Below are positions 1 to 6,032 of a stretch of 9,993 nucleotides of DNA, piece by piece. Numbering within the stretch: the first letter of the stretch is position 1; each line of letters starts with the position of its first letter. Both the position numbers and the translations under genes were made by a program. Source of the stretch: Euryarchaeota archaeon UBA501 (GTDB lineage: Archaea > Thermoplasmatota > Poseidoniia > Poseidoniales > Thalassarchaeaceae); the NCBI GenBank assembly GCA_002505685.1, contig DAVT01000065.1, forward strand, positions 1 through 9,993, written 5' to 3'. Below the pieces are notes generated by a model. The model ran no database searches. It had not been told where the DNA came from and saw only the letters and a program-made list of their open reading frames with translations.

Positions 1-1029
1 ATGGCATCTTGGCTGCGCTGGGGCATGGATAATATCGGAAATACATCTCTGCCATCCGACCACTTGTTCAAGCAGGTTCAGGGTTCAGTTGCGCAAGACC
101 TTCGCCAAAACGGAAAGGTTGACCAAGCCGAAAAAGATGCATTGCGTGGTCATATCGATAGCAGTACCCGAAATCTAGAATTCTTCCTCGGAAATGCTGG
201 CTTAGCTCTCAACCCAGATGGATTGTTTGAAGGTGATTTGTTCGACATGAACCCCGAGGTCGAAATTGACCTCATGGATGTCGTGGGAATTGATGATGCA
301 CCCATTCTAATTCGAATCGACGTAGAACTCAAATTGTCCGGAGAAGAAAGATTGCTGCTTATCTCTGATTTTATTCGACCTCAATTGGGCAATGGAATCT
401 GGATGATGAATGGTGAGCCAGCAGTCAGTTTAGACATCACAATGACGACGGGTGTATTTTCTGGAATTTATTCAGTCAACAAGGATGAACTACCTGATGA
501 GATGACTTTGACACATTATCGAGCAGGAATTTTTGAGATGGTCAACATTGAGGCTGAGGGTTTGTCGGATGAACAAAAGTTTGAGGTCGAATACGTCGTT
601 GCTCCAAACGCACTGTTCTCTCCATTGATCACTCTGATCGCTACAGTATTGCTCTTGTTTGTCGCCGTTGTATTCGGATTGCGGATGACAAAAATGCGCT
701 CTCGCTCAATCGTTGTCCCTGCATCCATTCTGTTCATGGGAATGATGACCTACGTCTACGTATTCTCTTCTCTACCGCCCACATTCGTGATGGGAATCGC
801 GGCCGCCACTACCGTGTTGATGATGCCATTGGCACTAATCTCGCCTCGTCGTGTTGATTGGACGATGGATGAACAATCTCTATCTGATGATTACGAAGAG
901 GCTCTAAAGAGAAAAATCCCTACAGTGGATTGCCCTGCTTGTGGTACATCCAATCCAGTTGAGACCACAGAAAGACCCGTGCGAATTCCTTGTGGAGGAT
1001 GTGGCCGCAATCTGCGAATTGAGGCCTAG
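1..1029 (+). CDS. Membrane protein with C-terminal zinc ribbon, function unknown (5' end uncertain)
   Basis: I do not recognise this family. The frame is open from the first base of the window, so the ATG at position 1 may be internal and an upstream signal peptide or extra sequence may be missing. Residues 1-205 are soluble and acidic, with alternating beta-like stretches (about 85-160). Three hydrophobic helices follow at about 207-228, 235-256 and 259-280. After them comes a short charged linker (285-307) and a four-cysteine zinc ribbon with Cys311/Cys314 (CPAC) and Cys331/Cys334 (CGGC). The likely topology is an outside N-terminal region and a cytoplasmic zinc ribbon (inference). Such terminal ribbons often bind nucleic acid or protein partners, but nothing here says which. 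It converges with the RecJ-like gene, and the two TAG stops interlock in one CTAG at 1026-1029. No promoter is visible inside the window. Confidence 0.8.
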   Translation: MASWLRWGMDNIGNTSLPSDHLFKQVQGSVAQDLRQNGKVDQAEKDALRGHIDSSTRNLEFFLGNAGLALNPDGLFEGDLFDMNPEVEIDLMDVVGIDDAPILIRIDVELKLSGEERLLLISDFIRPQLGNGIWMMNGEPAVSLDITMTTGVFSGIYSVNKDELPDEMTLTHYRAGIFEMVNIEAEGLSDEQKFEVEYVVAPNALFSPLITLIATVLLLFVAVVFGLRMTKMRSRSIVVPASILFMGMMTYVYVFSSLPPTFVMGIAAATTVLMMPLALISPRRVDWTMDEQSLSDDYEEALKRKIPTVDCPACGTSNPVETTERPVRIPCGGCGRNLRIEA

Positions 1030-1937
1030 GGAAGTTGACCTGTTTTCAGTAGGTTATCGATAGCATCACTGGCTTGAATTCGACGCCCCTCTGGATTTGC
1101 CCGCCATGTTTGACAAAACGACGTCAATTGGCTGGCCAAATCACGCTCCCAACCCACAGAAAGAACGCGATGCCAGCCCAACTCCTCAAATCGTGCCGTA
1201 GATGGGGTTTCAGAATCCAATAATGGCTTTAGGAGATGCGAGAGTGCTTGGGCTCTGCCTTCCAAATCAAGCTGACCCCAGCGATTGCGAATCGCACCAA
1301 GAGCCACCGTTTCAACTCCGGGCATACTATCTGGATTGACTTCGGGTACTTCGGGCATCGGCACCACGCGGATGATACCTTCACTCGACAAATAATCGCG
1401 AAGAACTGTGTATACAGGATCATAGGTGTGCTCCATACCTTCTGAAAGCCAATTTCCCGCCAATGCCCAGGGCAACAACATACGTGTCATTGAACCTCCT
1501 GCAGATATCGAAAAACTCAACGCTGCACAAAGCGCAACAGTAGACATCACTCCACTACGAGCCTCTCCACTGCTGCTCATGAGAGCGTCTACTTCAACAG
1601 GAGCAAGGTGGATACATAGGGGGTCTGATGAAATCGCTGGCAATTGTGAAACCGTGTCGAGTCCGATGACGATACTGGGTCCCTTTGCGGCCTGTGGAGA
1701 ATCTCTTAGTCTACGCTGATAGGGTATGCCTGCATCCAATAGTGCTGCCTCTAGTAGTGCAGATGCAAAAACGCCCTCTTCATTGAGCGGCGCTGCGATT
1801 GTAATTGCTGATTCAGAGGTTCGCAACTTTAGAGCCGCTTCACGGAGTGGCTTTGCGACGCTTTCAAAGGCCGCTAAATCGAGCAATGACATGGTGAGCG
1901 AATTGTGGTTGAAGCCACGGTTCAAAGACCTGACCAC
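1026..1937 (-). CDS. Degenerate RecJ/Cdc45-like (DHH superfamily) protein, probably non-catalytic
   Basis: The fold resembles the DHH phosphoesterase domain of archaeal RecJ/GAN proteins. A helical N-terminus leads to a motif-I-like strand-helix (ITIAAPLNEEG, residues 45-55, then ASALLEAALLDAGIPY). A motif-II-like strand IVIGLDT follows (89-95), then a motif-III-like stretch CIHLAP (108-113), and a motif-IV-like GVMSTVALCAAL (129-140). The metal ligands are largely gone: the Asp-x-Asp of motif I is Asn-Glu-Glu, and DHH is replaced by Ile-His-Leu. Only Asp94 remains in place. Loss of catalysis with retention of fold is what Cdc45 and the Sulfolobus RecJ DNA-binding homologue show, so a structural replisome or repair role is plausible (inference). 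It lies 13 nt after rps15; rps15-recJ linkage is known in archaea. The longest frame starts with GTG at 1937; an ATG at 1892 (residue 16, MSLLDLAAF) is an equal candidate. Neither has a clear Shine-Dalgarno site. The gene call is firm; the family assignment is moderate. Confidence 0.6.
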   Translation of the reverse strand: MVRSLNRGFNHNSLTMSLLDLAAFESVAKPLREAALKLRTSESAITIAAPLNEEGVFASALLEAALLDAGIPYQRRLRDSPQAAKGPSIVIGLDTVSQLPAISSDPLCIHLAPVEVDALMSSSGEARSGVMSTVALCAALSFSISAGGSMTRMLLPWALAGNWLSEGMEHTYDPVYTVLRDYLSSEGIIRVVPMPEVPEVNPDSMPGVETVALGAIRNRWGQLDLEGRAQALSHLLKPLLDSETPSTARFEELGWHRVLSVGWERDLASQLTSFCQTWRANPEGRRIQASDAIDNLLKTGQLP

Positions 1938-1950
1938 GGCTCAAGCAGGA

Positions 1951-2406
1951 TTACTCGACCATCAATCGGAGTTGGTCTCGCTTGTATGCCCACTCTGAAT
2001 CGAGTTGGCCCTCGCTTTGGTAATATCTTGCCAAACGACGAATTTTACTCTCTGTCAACTCGAGTTGGCGTGAATTGTGTCGATCCTTGCGATTCGATTC
2101 AAGATGGTCAATCAGTCGAAGTGCACGACGCATTAGACTCATCATGTCTTCTGGATATTTTGAGGTGACCTCATTTTCAGAAAGAACTTGGCCGATGCGC
2201 TTGCCAAGAACAAGTCGAACATCTGGGACTGCGTGCTGGTCACGAAGAATGGTGCCAATCGCCGCAGTGCTATGGCCTTCAGCAGCCAAAGACAAAATCA
2301 ACTCTGTGACTTCTTTTTCATCCGTGTTTGACCACTCGGGAGCGGCATCCACCATGGGCTTGGTCGAACCACTCTTCCCACGTCCTGGACTATGCATACG
2401 TGCCAT
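1951..2406 (-). CDS. rps15: 30S ribosomal protein uS15 (archaeal S15P/S13e)
   Basis: This is a small-subunit ribosomal protein that binds 16S rRNA in the platform region during early assembly. At 151 residues it has the usual archaeal/eukaryotic length, with the typical N-terminal extension MARMHSPGRGKSGSTKP that bacterial S15 lacks. The rRNA-binding helical core is recognisable at about residues 84-130, including HLESNRKDRHNSRQLELTESK (100-121 region) and KIRRLARYYQ (121-130). The start is well fixed by a GAGGTGA Shine-Dalgarno sequence at 2414-2420, 7 nt before the ATG at 2406. It follows apt after a 90-nt gap that holds a hairpin and two tiny open frames, and it is followed 13 nt later by the RecJ/Cdc45-like gene. 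Confidence 0.97.
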   Translation of the reverse strand: MARMHSPGRGKSGSTKPMVDAAPEWSNTDEKEVTELILSLAAEGHSTAAIGTILRDQHAVPDVRLVLGKRIGQVLSENEVTSKYPEDMMSLMRRALRLIDHLESNRKDRHNSRQLELTESKIRRLARYYQSEGQLDSEWAYKRDQLRLMVE

Positions 2407-2408
2407 GT

Positions 2409-2450
2409 TTAGCTCACCTCAAGCGTCCCGCCGACCTGCTTCCCCTTCAT
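2409..2450 (-). other. 13-codon upstream open frame before rps15
   Basis: An ATG at 2450-2448 opens a frame reading MKGKQVGGTLEVS, then TAA at 2411-2409, two bases before the rps15 ATG. It has a GGAG 5 nt before its own ATG, and its last codons overlap the rps15 Shine-Dalgarno sequence. It could be a leader peptide giving termination-reinitiation coupling to rps15, but a frame this short arises easily by chance. I would not annotate it as a protein without conservation or ribosome profiling. Confidence 0.2.
2414..2420 (-). promoter_or_regulatory. Shine-Dalgarno site of rps15
   Basis: GAGGTGA on the minus strand, 7 nt before the rps15 ATG. It matches the GGAGGTGAT complement of the archaeal 16S rRNA 3' end at seven consecutive positions. 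It is the strongest ribosome-binding site in the window and fixes the rps15 start. Confidence 0.85.
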
Positions 2451-2480
2451 AACCGCTCCGCTATCCGAAAATCATCGATT

Positions 2481-2495
2481 CCTCCCTACGGGAGG
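2481..2495 (-). promoter_or_regulatory. Perfect 6-bp inverted repeat in the apt-rps15 gap
   Basis: CCTCCC-TAC-GGGAGG on the plus strand, starting one base after the apt stop codon in the direction of transcription. As RNA it forms a GC-rich hairpin with a 3-nt loop. No U-run follows, so it is not a typical archaeal terminator. It may be a processing or attenuation hairpin between apt and rps15, or a DNA operator like the two similar dyads at 5984-6000 and 7840-7854. Function is inferred only from structure and position. Confidence 0.45.
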
Positions 2496-2496
2496 A

Positions 2497-3039
2497 TTAT
2501 GCTGGGAAATTCAGTAGACTATGAACCTCAATTGGGGATATGTATTCTCTTGCATTCAATCCAATCAGTTCAATCACGAATAATGCGCCAATAACATTGG
2601 CACCCATCGATTGACACAGTTCTGCACAGGCCCCAATCGTACCACCGGTGGCTAACAAATCATCGATGATTACGACGTTTTGTCCGGACTGTAAAGCATC
2701 CTTATGCATTTCAAGGGTATTGGAACCATATTCGAGCGTGTATTCAACTTGGATCACTTCTGATGGCAGTTTACCGGGTTTACGAACGGGAACGAATCCG
2801 ATGCCCAAGCGAGCGGCGAGCAATGGTCCAAAGATGAATCCCCTCGCCTCGGGGCCAATGATTACATCTGGACTCCAACCCTTTTCTTGCAAATCATTTG
2901 CGAAACGTTCAGTGATTTCATCTAACATCCCAGGCTTAGAAAGAACGGGCGAAATGTCTCGAAACATGATTCCCTCAATGGGAAAATCAGGTATGGTTCG
3001 TATCGTCTCTTCTAGGCGCTCAATGAACGCATCTGTCAT
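2497..3039 (-). CDS. apt: Adenine phosphoribosyltransferase
   Basis: This cytoplasmic purine-salvage enzyme converts adenine and PRPP to AMP and pyrophosphate. The 180-residue length fits type I phosphoribosyltransferases of the bacterial-like Apt group. Visible signatures are the N-terminal IPDFPIEGIMFRDISPVL (16-33), the GPEARGFIFG stretch (62-71), the flexible-loop motif RKPGKLP (86-92), and the PRPP-binding motif VVIIDDLLATGGT (122-134) with its two acidic residues and TGGT loop. The ATG at 3039 has a GAGGT Shine-Dalgarno sequence that overlaps the stop codon of the surface-protein gene, 9 nt upstream. This suggests translation coupled to that gene. A 90-nt gap with a hairpin separates it from rps15. 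Everything needed for activity appears intact. Confidence 0.95.
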   Translation of the reverse strand: MTDAFIERLEETIRTIPDFPIEGIMFRDISPVLSKPGMLDEITERFANDLQEKGWSPDVIIGPEARGFIFGPLLAARLGIGFVPVRKPGKLPSEVIQVEYTLEYGSNTLEMHKDALQSGQNVVIIDDLLATGGTIGACAELCQSMGANVIGALFVIELIGLNAREYISPIEVHSLLNFPA

Positions 3040-3045
3040 TCAAAG

Positions 3046-3050
3046 ACCTC
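3046..3050 (-). promoter_or_regulatory. Shine-Dalgarno site of apt, overlapping the upstream stop
   Basis: GAGGT on the minus strand, 6 nt before the apt ATG. Its GA is part of the TGA stop of the surface-protein gene (TGAGGT), the arrangement expected for translational coupling within one mRNA. Confidence 0.75.
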
Positions 3051-5976
3051 AATTCTGGAAGTACTGGCTCGCGTATGCTCGGGCTTGCTCGGCAGTGTAA
3101 CCCATGCCCACCAATTGTTGCTCGTAGGCCTGTTGTTCAGGACTGATGGCAGTCGCCCAAGCTTGTTCTGAAGGGTCGGAATCTCCGCCTGAACGCAGCA
3201 TCACTGTGGCACCCAAAATGACTACGAGTAGTAGTACGGATGCAGCCGCGATAATGATGTAGAGCAATGTGCTTGAATCATCATTGTCGGTTGTCCCTTC
3301 AGCCTCACTGGAATCACCGGATTCATCATCACTAGAGTCTACAACTGCACAACCGGTTGCGTTGACTTGCGTGTTTGGAGGTGTGTCGGGACAGGTGTCT
3401 GTGGGTTGGTAAACGCCATCCCCGTCAAGATCAGGGCAGCCCACCATATCAATTACAGAACCCATTGGTGTATCTTGACAAAAGTCGGAAGAATCTGGGA
3501 CTCCATCTCCGTCTGAATCTGGACTCCAAATTGGACAACCTGTACCATTGGTTCCTGTGGCTACACCCGCCTCATTTGGACAATCATCTCCTCTGTAATC
3601 ATCGGGTCCGTTATTGTCACCGAAGGTGTCTCCATCAGTGTCGTTCCATTGGGTCGGTTCGTCATAGAACGCATCATTACCGTTGGAGTATCCATCCCCA
3701 TCATTGTCTTGACAACCGAGACGGTCGATGGTTGAATTTCCAGGTGTATTGGGGCAAGCATCGACCTCATTTAGAACCCCATCTTTATCCTCATCATCAG
3801 CCCATAGTTCATCCTCATTGATGATTTCAAATGGTTGTGAAATCCATTCATTGTTGCTTTCATCCGATTCCTCGATGTTATCCACGCCATCAACCGTGAG
3901 AACGCATGTATACATTCCAGATGAGATGTCATGACCCAACGTGATGAGTTGGCCCACACGAGATACATCATCAAAGGCCGCCAACGAATGATCTACAAAA
4001 TCTCCGTCGAGAAGTGTCATGATTGTCGTCCCATCCTCATGAACCAGATTCATCTCCCAAGAGAAGGTTGCACCCATCATTGGCCCGCCAATGTTGGTAA
4101 TGTTCGCTCTAAACATCGCCTTCAGTCCGGTCATTTGGGGGTCTGTTGGTTCATCGAGATTATCGGTAAAAGCGCACATCATCGAATCGACGGTCAAATC
4201 AGGAAGAGGTGCTGCAATAGGTGTGAATGAAAGGTTGTACCATCCTGACTCCCACTGCTCACCGGTTTCATTGGCATTGATGACGATGAAATAATCTCCA
4301 TCTAAGTCCACTAAATCAATACTTGTTGTATCCATTGTTACGACACCATTGGTCATGTGTGCATCCGCAATAAATTCGTCAATTCCATTATTCGTTTCGA
4401 ATAATTCAATGTACATATTTGTGGCATTGTCAGATTCAAGATTTATTGTGGTTCCTTGCATTCCTGAAAGTGAGAACTTGTAGGCATCTTTCGTATCAGC
4501 AGGATCCATGCAACCCCGACCCGCTGCCATGGGGTTGTATCCCAAGTCATGCGCATCACTTCCATCGGGACCTGCGTCGTTACCTGATTGGCCCCAATCA
4601 GATGCAACTCCACAATCATAGGCGGGAATAAAGATGGTTCCATTGGTCCAAATTTGCAGTGTATAATTGGCCAATCCCGAATAATGTGAGACGTTGATGT
4701 AGTACGTATCTGCGGCCCCATCCGCATTTGTTCCTGCAGTCGATACTGATTCATTGCTGTCAAAACCAGCACTGTTGTCAATCGCTGTTGTTGCAGTGGT
4801 TCCTGAGGTCGTATTCCAGATTCGCAAATCCAAATCTGCATCCCAATTATCAGCGGTCAAAACAGCTGTGATGTTCTGGCCCCGACCCATTGACAACATG
4901 TACATGTCCGCTTTGTCCCCGCTAGCAACACATCCAGTAACCACGCCGGTGAAACCTGCACCCAAATCGTAGGCTTCAGCCTCAACGCCACCGACATCAG
5001 TACCGGTGGAGGCGTCGTCGATATTGGGACAAGGCATGCCTGCAATCGTGGTCACTCCTGCGCTGGCATTGTTGTTGTTAGTGTCGTCTGCTTCGGTTAC
5101 GTTGCCCCAACCATCTACCCATACAATCCAATGATAGTCATCACTATCGATATCGTTTGGAATGGTCACTTGACTTGTTTCTGTGGAATTGCTTCCCGCT
5201 GTTAGGTAAGGTCCTGCGATTTGACTTTCCACGATTGTGTCACTCCAATCGTAAGTATCGTCAGTGGATAGGATAAACACGACATCATAGGGGTTGGTTG
5301 AATTCGTATCACCTGGACCATAATTCTCCACAGTATAGGTTACATCCACAATGTCTCCAGCCGTTGCATTCACTGGGCCGCTAATCGAATTCACAGCGAG
5401 ATCAGGTTTCGGGACGGAGTTGTTTGTCCATGAGTTCATGATGTAGTTGCCATCGCCAGAGTAGGCTTGAATGTAAACAAAATATGTTCCAGCGCTGCTT
5501 GAATTTGTCGTGTACTCGACCCGCTCAAGTGGGTCACTGTAAAACGAATAATCAAGAGCAGAAGTGCCCGTCTGATCTACGAGATACAAGTCGAAATCAG
5601 CACCGGCAGGAACTGTGAGTTCGAAAACAAAATCCTTGTTGGCCGACAACGTTACACTGTACCAATCATCAGCATCGTTGGCATCTACACATCCATTCTG
5701 ATTTGAAACACTTGGGTCGGAGCCAAGCGCCTTTGCTGTTGAGGAATTGTCACCCGCATCACCTGGCGTACCTCCATCCGTTTGGACATTCGGACAAGGT
5801 GCCCGCCCTCCCGTTTCCATCGGGTGGGAATCATCTCGCAACCAATTTGGCTGGTTGTCCATTGTGGAATTCACAGAAGAATCGATCTGTGTCATCATCA
5901 TCGGAGTTAGTGCCGAGAGAATCATCAGCAACACGAGCGCGGTGCTCAAGCGGTTCGTTCGGTTTACAGTGGCCAT
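3049..5976 (-). CDS. Large surface protein: PPC, CARDB, PPC, PPC, CARDB, TSP3 repeats, TM anchor, UBA-like tail
   Basis: This is a predicted secreted, membrane-anchored protein of 975 residues from the ATG at 5976; the frame extends upstream to 6087 but would overlap arcS. Numbering from that ATG: a signal peptide covers about 1-30 (hydrophobic STALVLLMILSAL). PPC-like beta domains lie at about 61-185, 315-446 and 453-588. CARDB-type domains lie at about 191-311 and 591-719, each with a V-D/N-E-x-D-x-x-N-N signature. Five Asp-rich thrombospondin-3-type calcium loops follow at about 727-876 (for example DSDGDGVPD) with interspersed cysteines. An acidic Ser/Asp linker comes next, then one membrane helix (about 904-927) and a 48-residue cytoplasmic tail. 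Many N-x-S/T sequons suggest N-glycosylation. It probably acts in adhesion or as a calcium-stabilised cell-surface structure; no catalytic domain is visible. It has its own predicted leaderless promoter and runs into apt. Confidence 0.9.
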   Translation of the reverse strand: MATVNRTNRLSTALVLLMILSALTPMMMTQIDSSVNSTMDNQPNWLRDDSHPMETGGRAPCPNVQTDGGTPGDAGDNSSTAKALGSDPSVSNQNGCVDANDADDWYSVTLSANKDFVFELTVPAGADFDLYLVDQTGTSALDYSFYSDPLERVEYTTNSSSAGTYFVYIQAYSGDGNYIMNSWTNNSVPKPDLAVNSISGPVNATAGDIVDVTYTVENYGPGDTNSTNPYDVVFILSTDDTYDWSDTIVESQIAGPYLTAGSNSTETSQVTIPNDIDSDDYHWIVWVDGWGNVTEADDTNNNNASAGVTTIAGMPCPNIDDASTGTDVGGVEAEAYDLGAGFTGVVTGCVASGDKADMYMLSMGRGQNITAVLTADNWDADLDLRIWNTTSGTTATTAIDNSAGFDSNESVSTAGTNADGAADTYYINVSHYSGLANYTLQIWTNGTIFIPAYDCGVASDWGQSGNDAGPDGSDAHDLGYNPMAAGRGCMDPADTKDAYKFSLSGMQGTTINLESDNATNMYIELFETNNGIDEFIADAHMTNGVVTMDTTSIDLVDLDGDYFIVINANETGEQWESGWYNLSFTPIAAPLPDLTVDSMMCAFTDNLDEPTDPQMTGLKAMFRANITNIGGPMMGATFSWEMNLVHEDGTTIMTLLDGDFVDHSLAAFDDVSRVGQLITLGHDISSGMYTCVLTVDGVDNIEESDESNNEWISQPFEIINEDELWADDEDKDGVLNEVDACPNTPGNSTIDRLGCQDNDGDGYSNGNDAFYDEPTQWNDTDGDTFGDNNGPDDYRGDDCPNEAGVATGTNGTGCPIWSPDSDGDGVPDSSDFCQDTPMGSVIDMVGCPDLDGDGVYQPTDTCPDTPPNTQVNATGCAVVDSSDDESGDSSEAEGTTDNDDSSTLLYIIIAAASVLLLVVILGATVMLRSGGDSDPSEQAWATAISPEQQAYEQQLVGMGYTAEQARAYASQYFQN

Positions 5977-5983
5977 ACTAACT

Positions 5984-6000
5984 ACCGCCCTCTGGGCGGT
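5984..6000 (-). promoter_or_regulatory. 17-bp operator-like dyad between TATA box and start of the surface-protein gene
   Basis: A perfect inverted repeat, ACCGCCC-TCT-GGGCGGT, with 7-bp arms and a 3-nt centre. It abuts the TATA-like box and ends 7 nt before the ATG. In archaea, repressors commonly bind between the TATA box and the transcription start and block polymerase recruitment, so an operator is the best reading. A hairpin at the 5' end of a read-through transcript from arcS is the alternative. No U-tract follows, which argues against a terminator. Confidence 0.5.
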
Positions 6001-6007
6001 ATTTAAC
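6000..6007 (-). promoter_or_regulatory. TATA-like box of the surface-protein gene, leaderless spacing
   Basis: GTTAAATA on the minus strand, centred about 27 nt before the ATG at 5976. Archaeal TATA boxes sit about 26-27 nt before the transcription start, so transcription would begin at or next to the ATG (a leaderless mRNA). This agrees with the absence of a Shine-Dalgarno site and supports the ATG at 5976 over the longer frame. Confidence 0.55.
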
Positions 6008-6032
6008 ACCCCCCAAGTTTGCATCGTCTGAA

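Noticed and set aside
2075..2452. Plus-strand open frame opposite rps15 and its leader
   Set aside because: It is antisense to a clearly conserved ribosomal protein gene and has no recognisable product or ribosome-binding site.
2642..2651. Palindrome CCACCGGTGG inside apt
   Set aside because: It is explained by the codons for Ala-Thr-Gly-Gly-Thr of the conserved PRPP-binding loop.
2648..3100. Plus-strand open frame opposite apt
   Set aside because: It is antisense to a fully conserved enzyme gene; the translated product shows no domain pattern.
3538..3795. Repetitive Asp-rich region considered as a tandem DNA repeat
   Set aside because: The repetition is at protein level (thrombospondin-3 calcium loops); the DNA copies have diverged and do not form a clean tandem repeat.
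3375..3821. Plus-strand open frame rich in His, Leu and Arg, opposite the surface-protein gene
   Set aside because: It is the complement of the Asp/Gly-rich calcium-loop codons; the composition is an artefact and there is no start signal.
5984..6000. Rho-independent-type terminator for arcS
   Set aside because: The stem is strong but no U-tract follows, and it sits directly after a TATA-like box, so an operator or 5' hairpin fits better.
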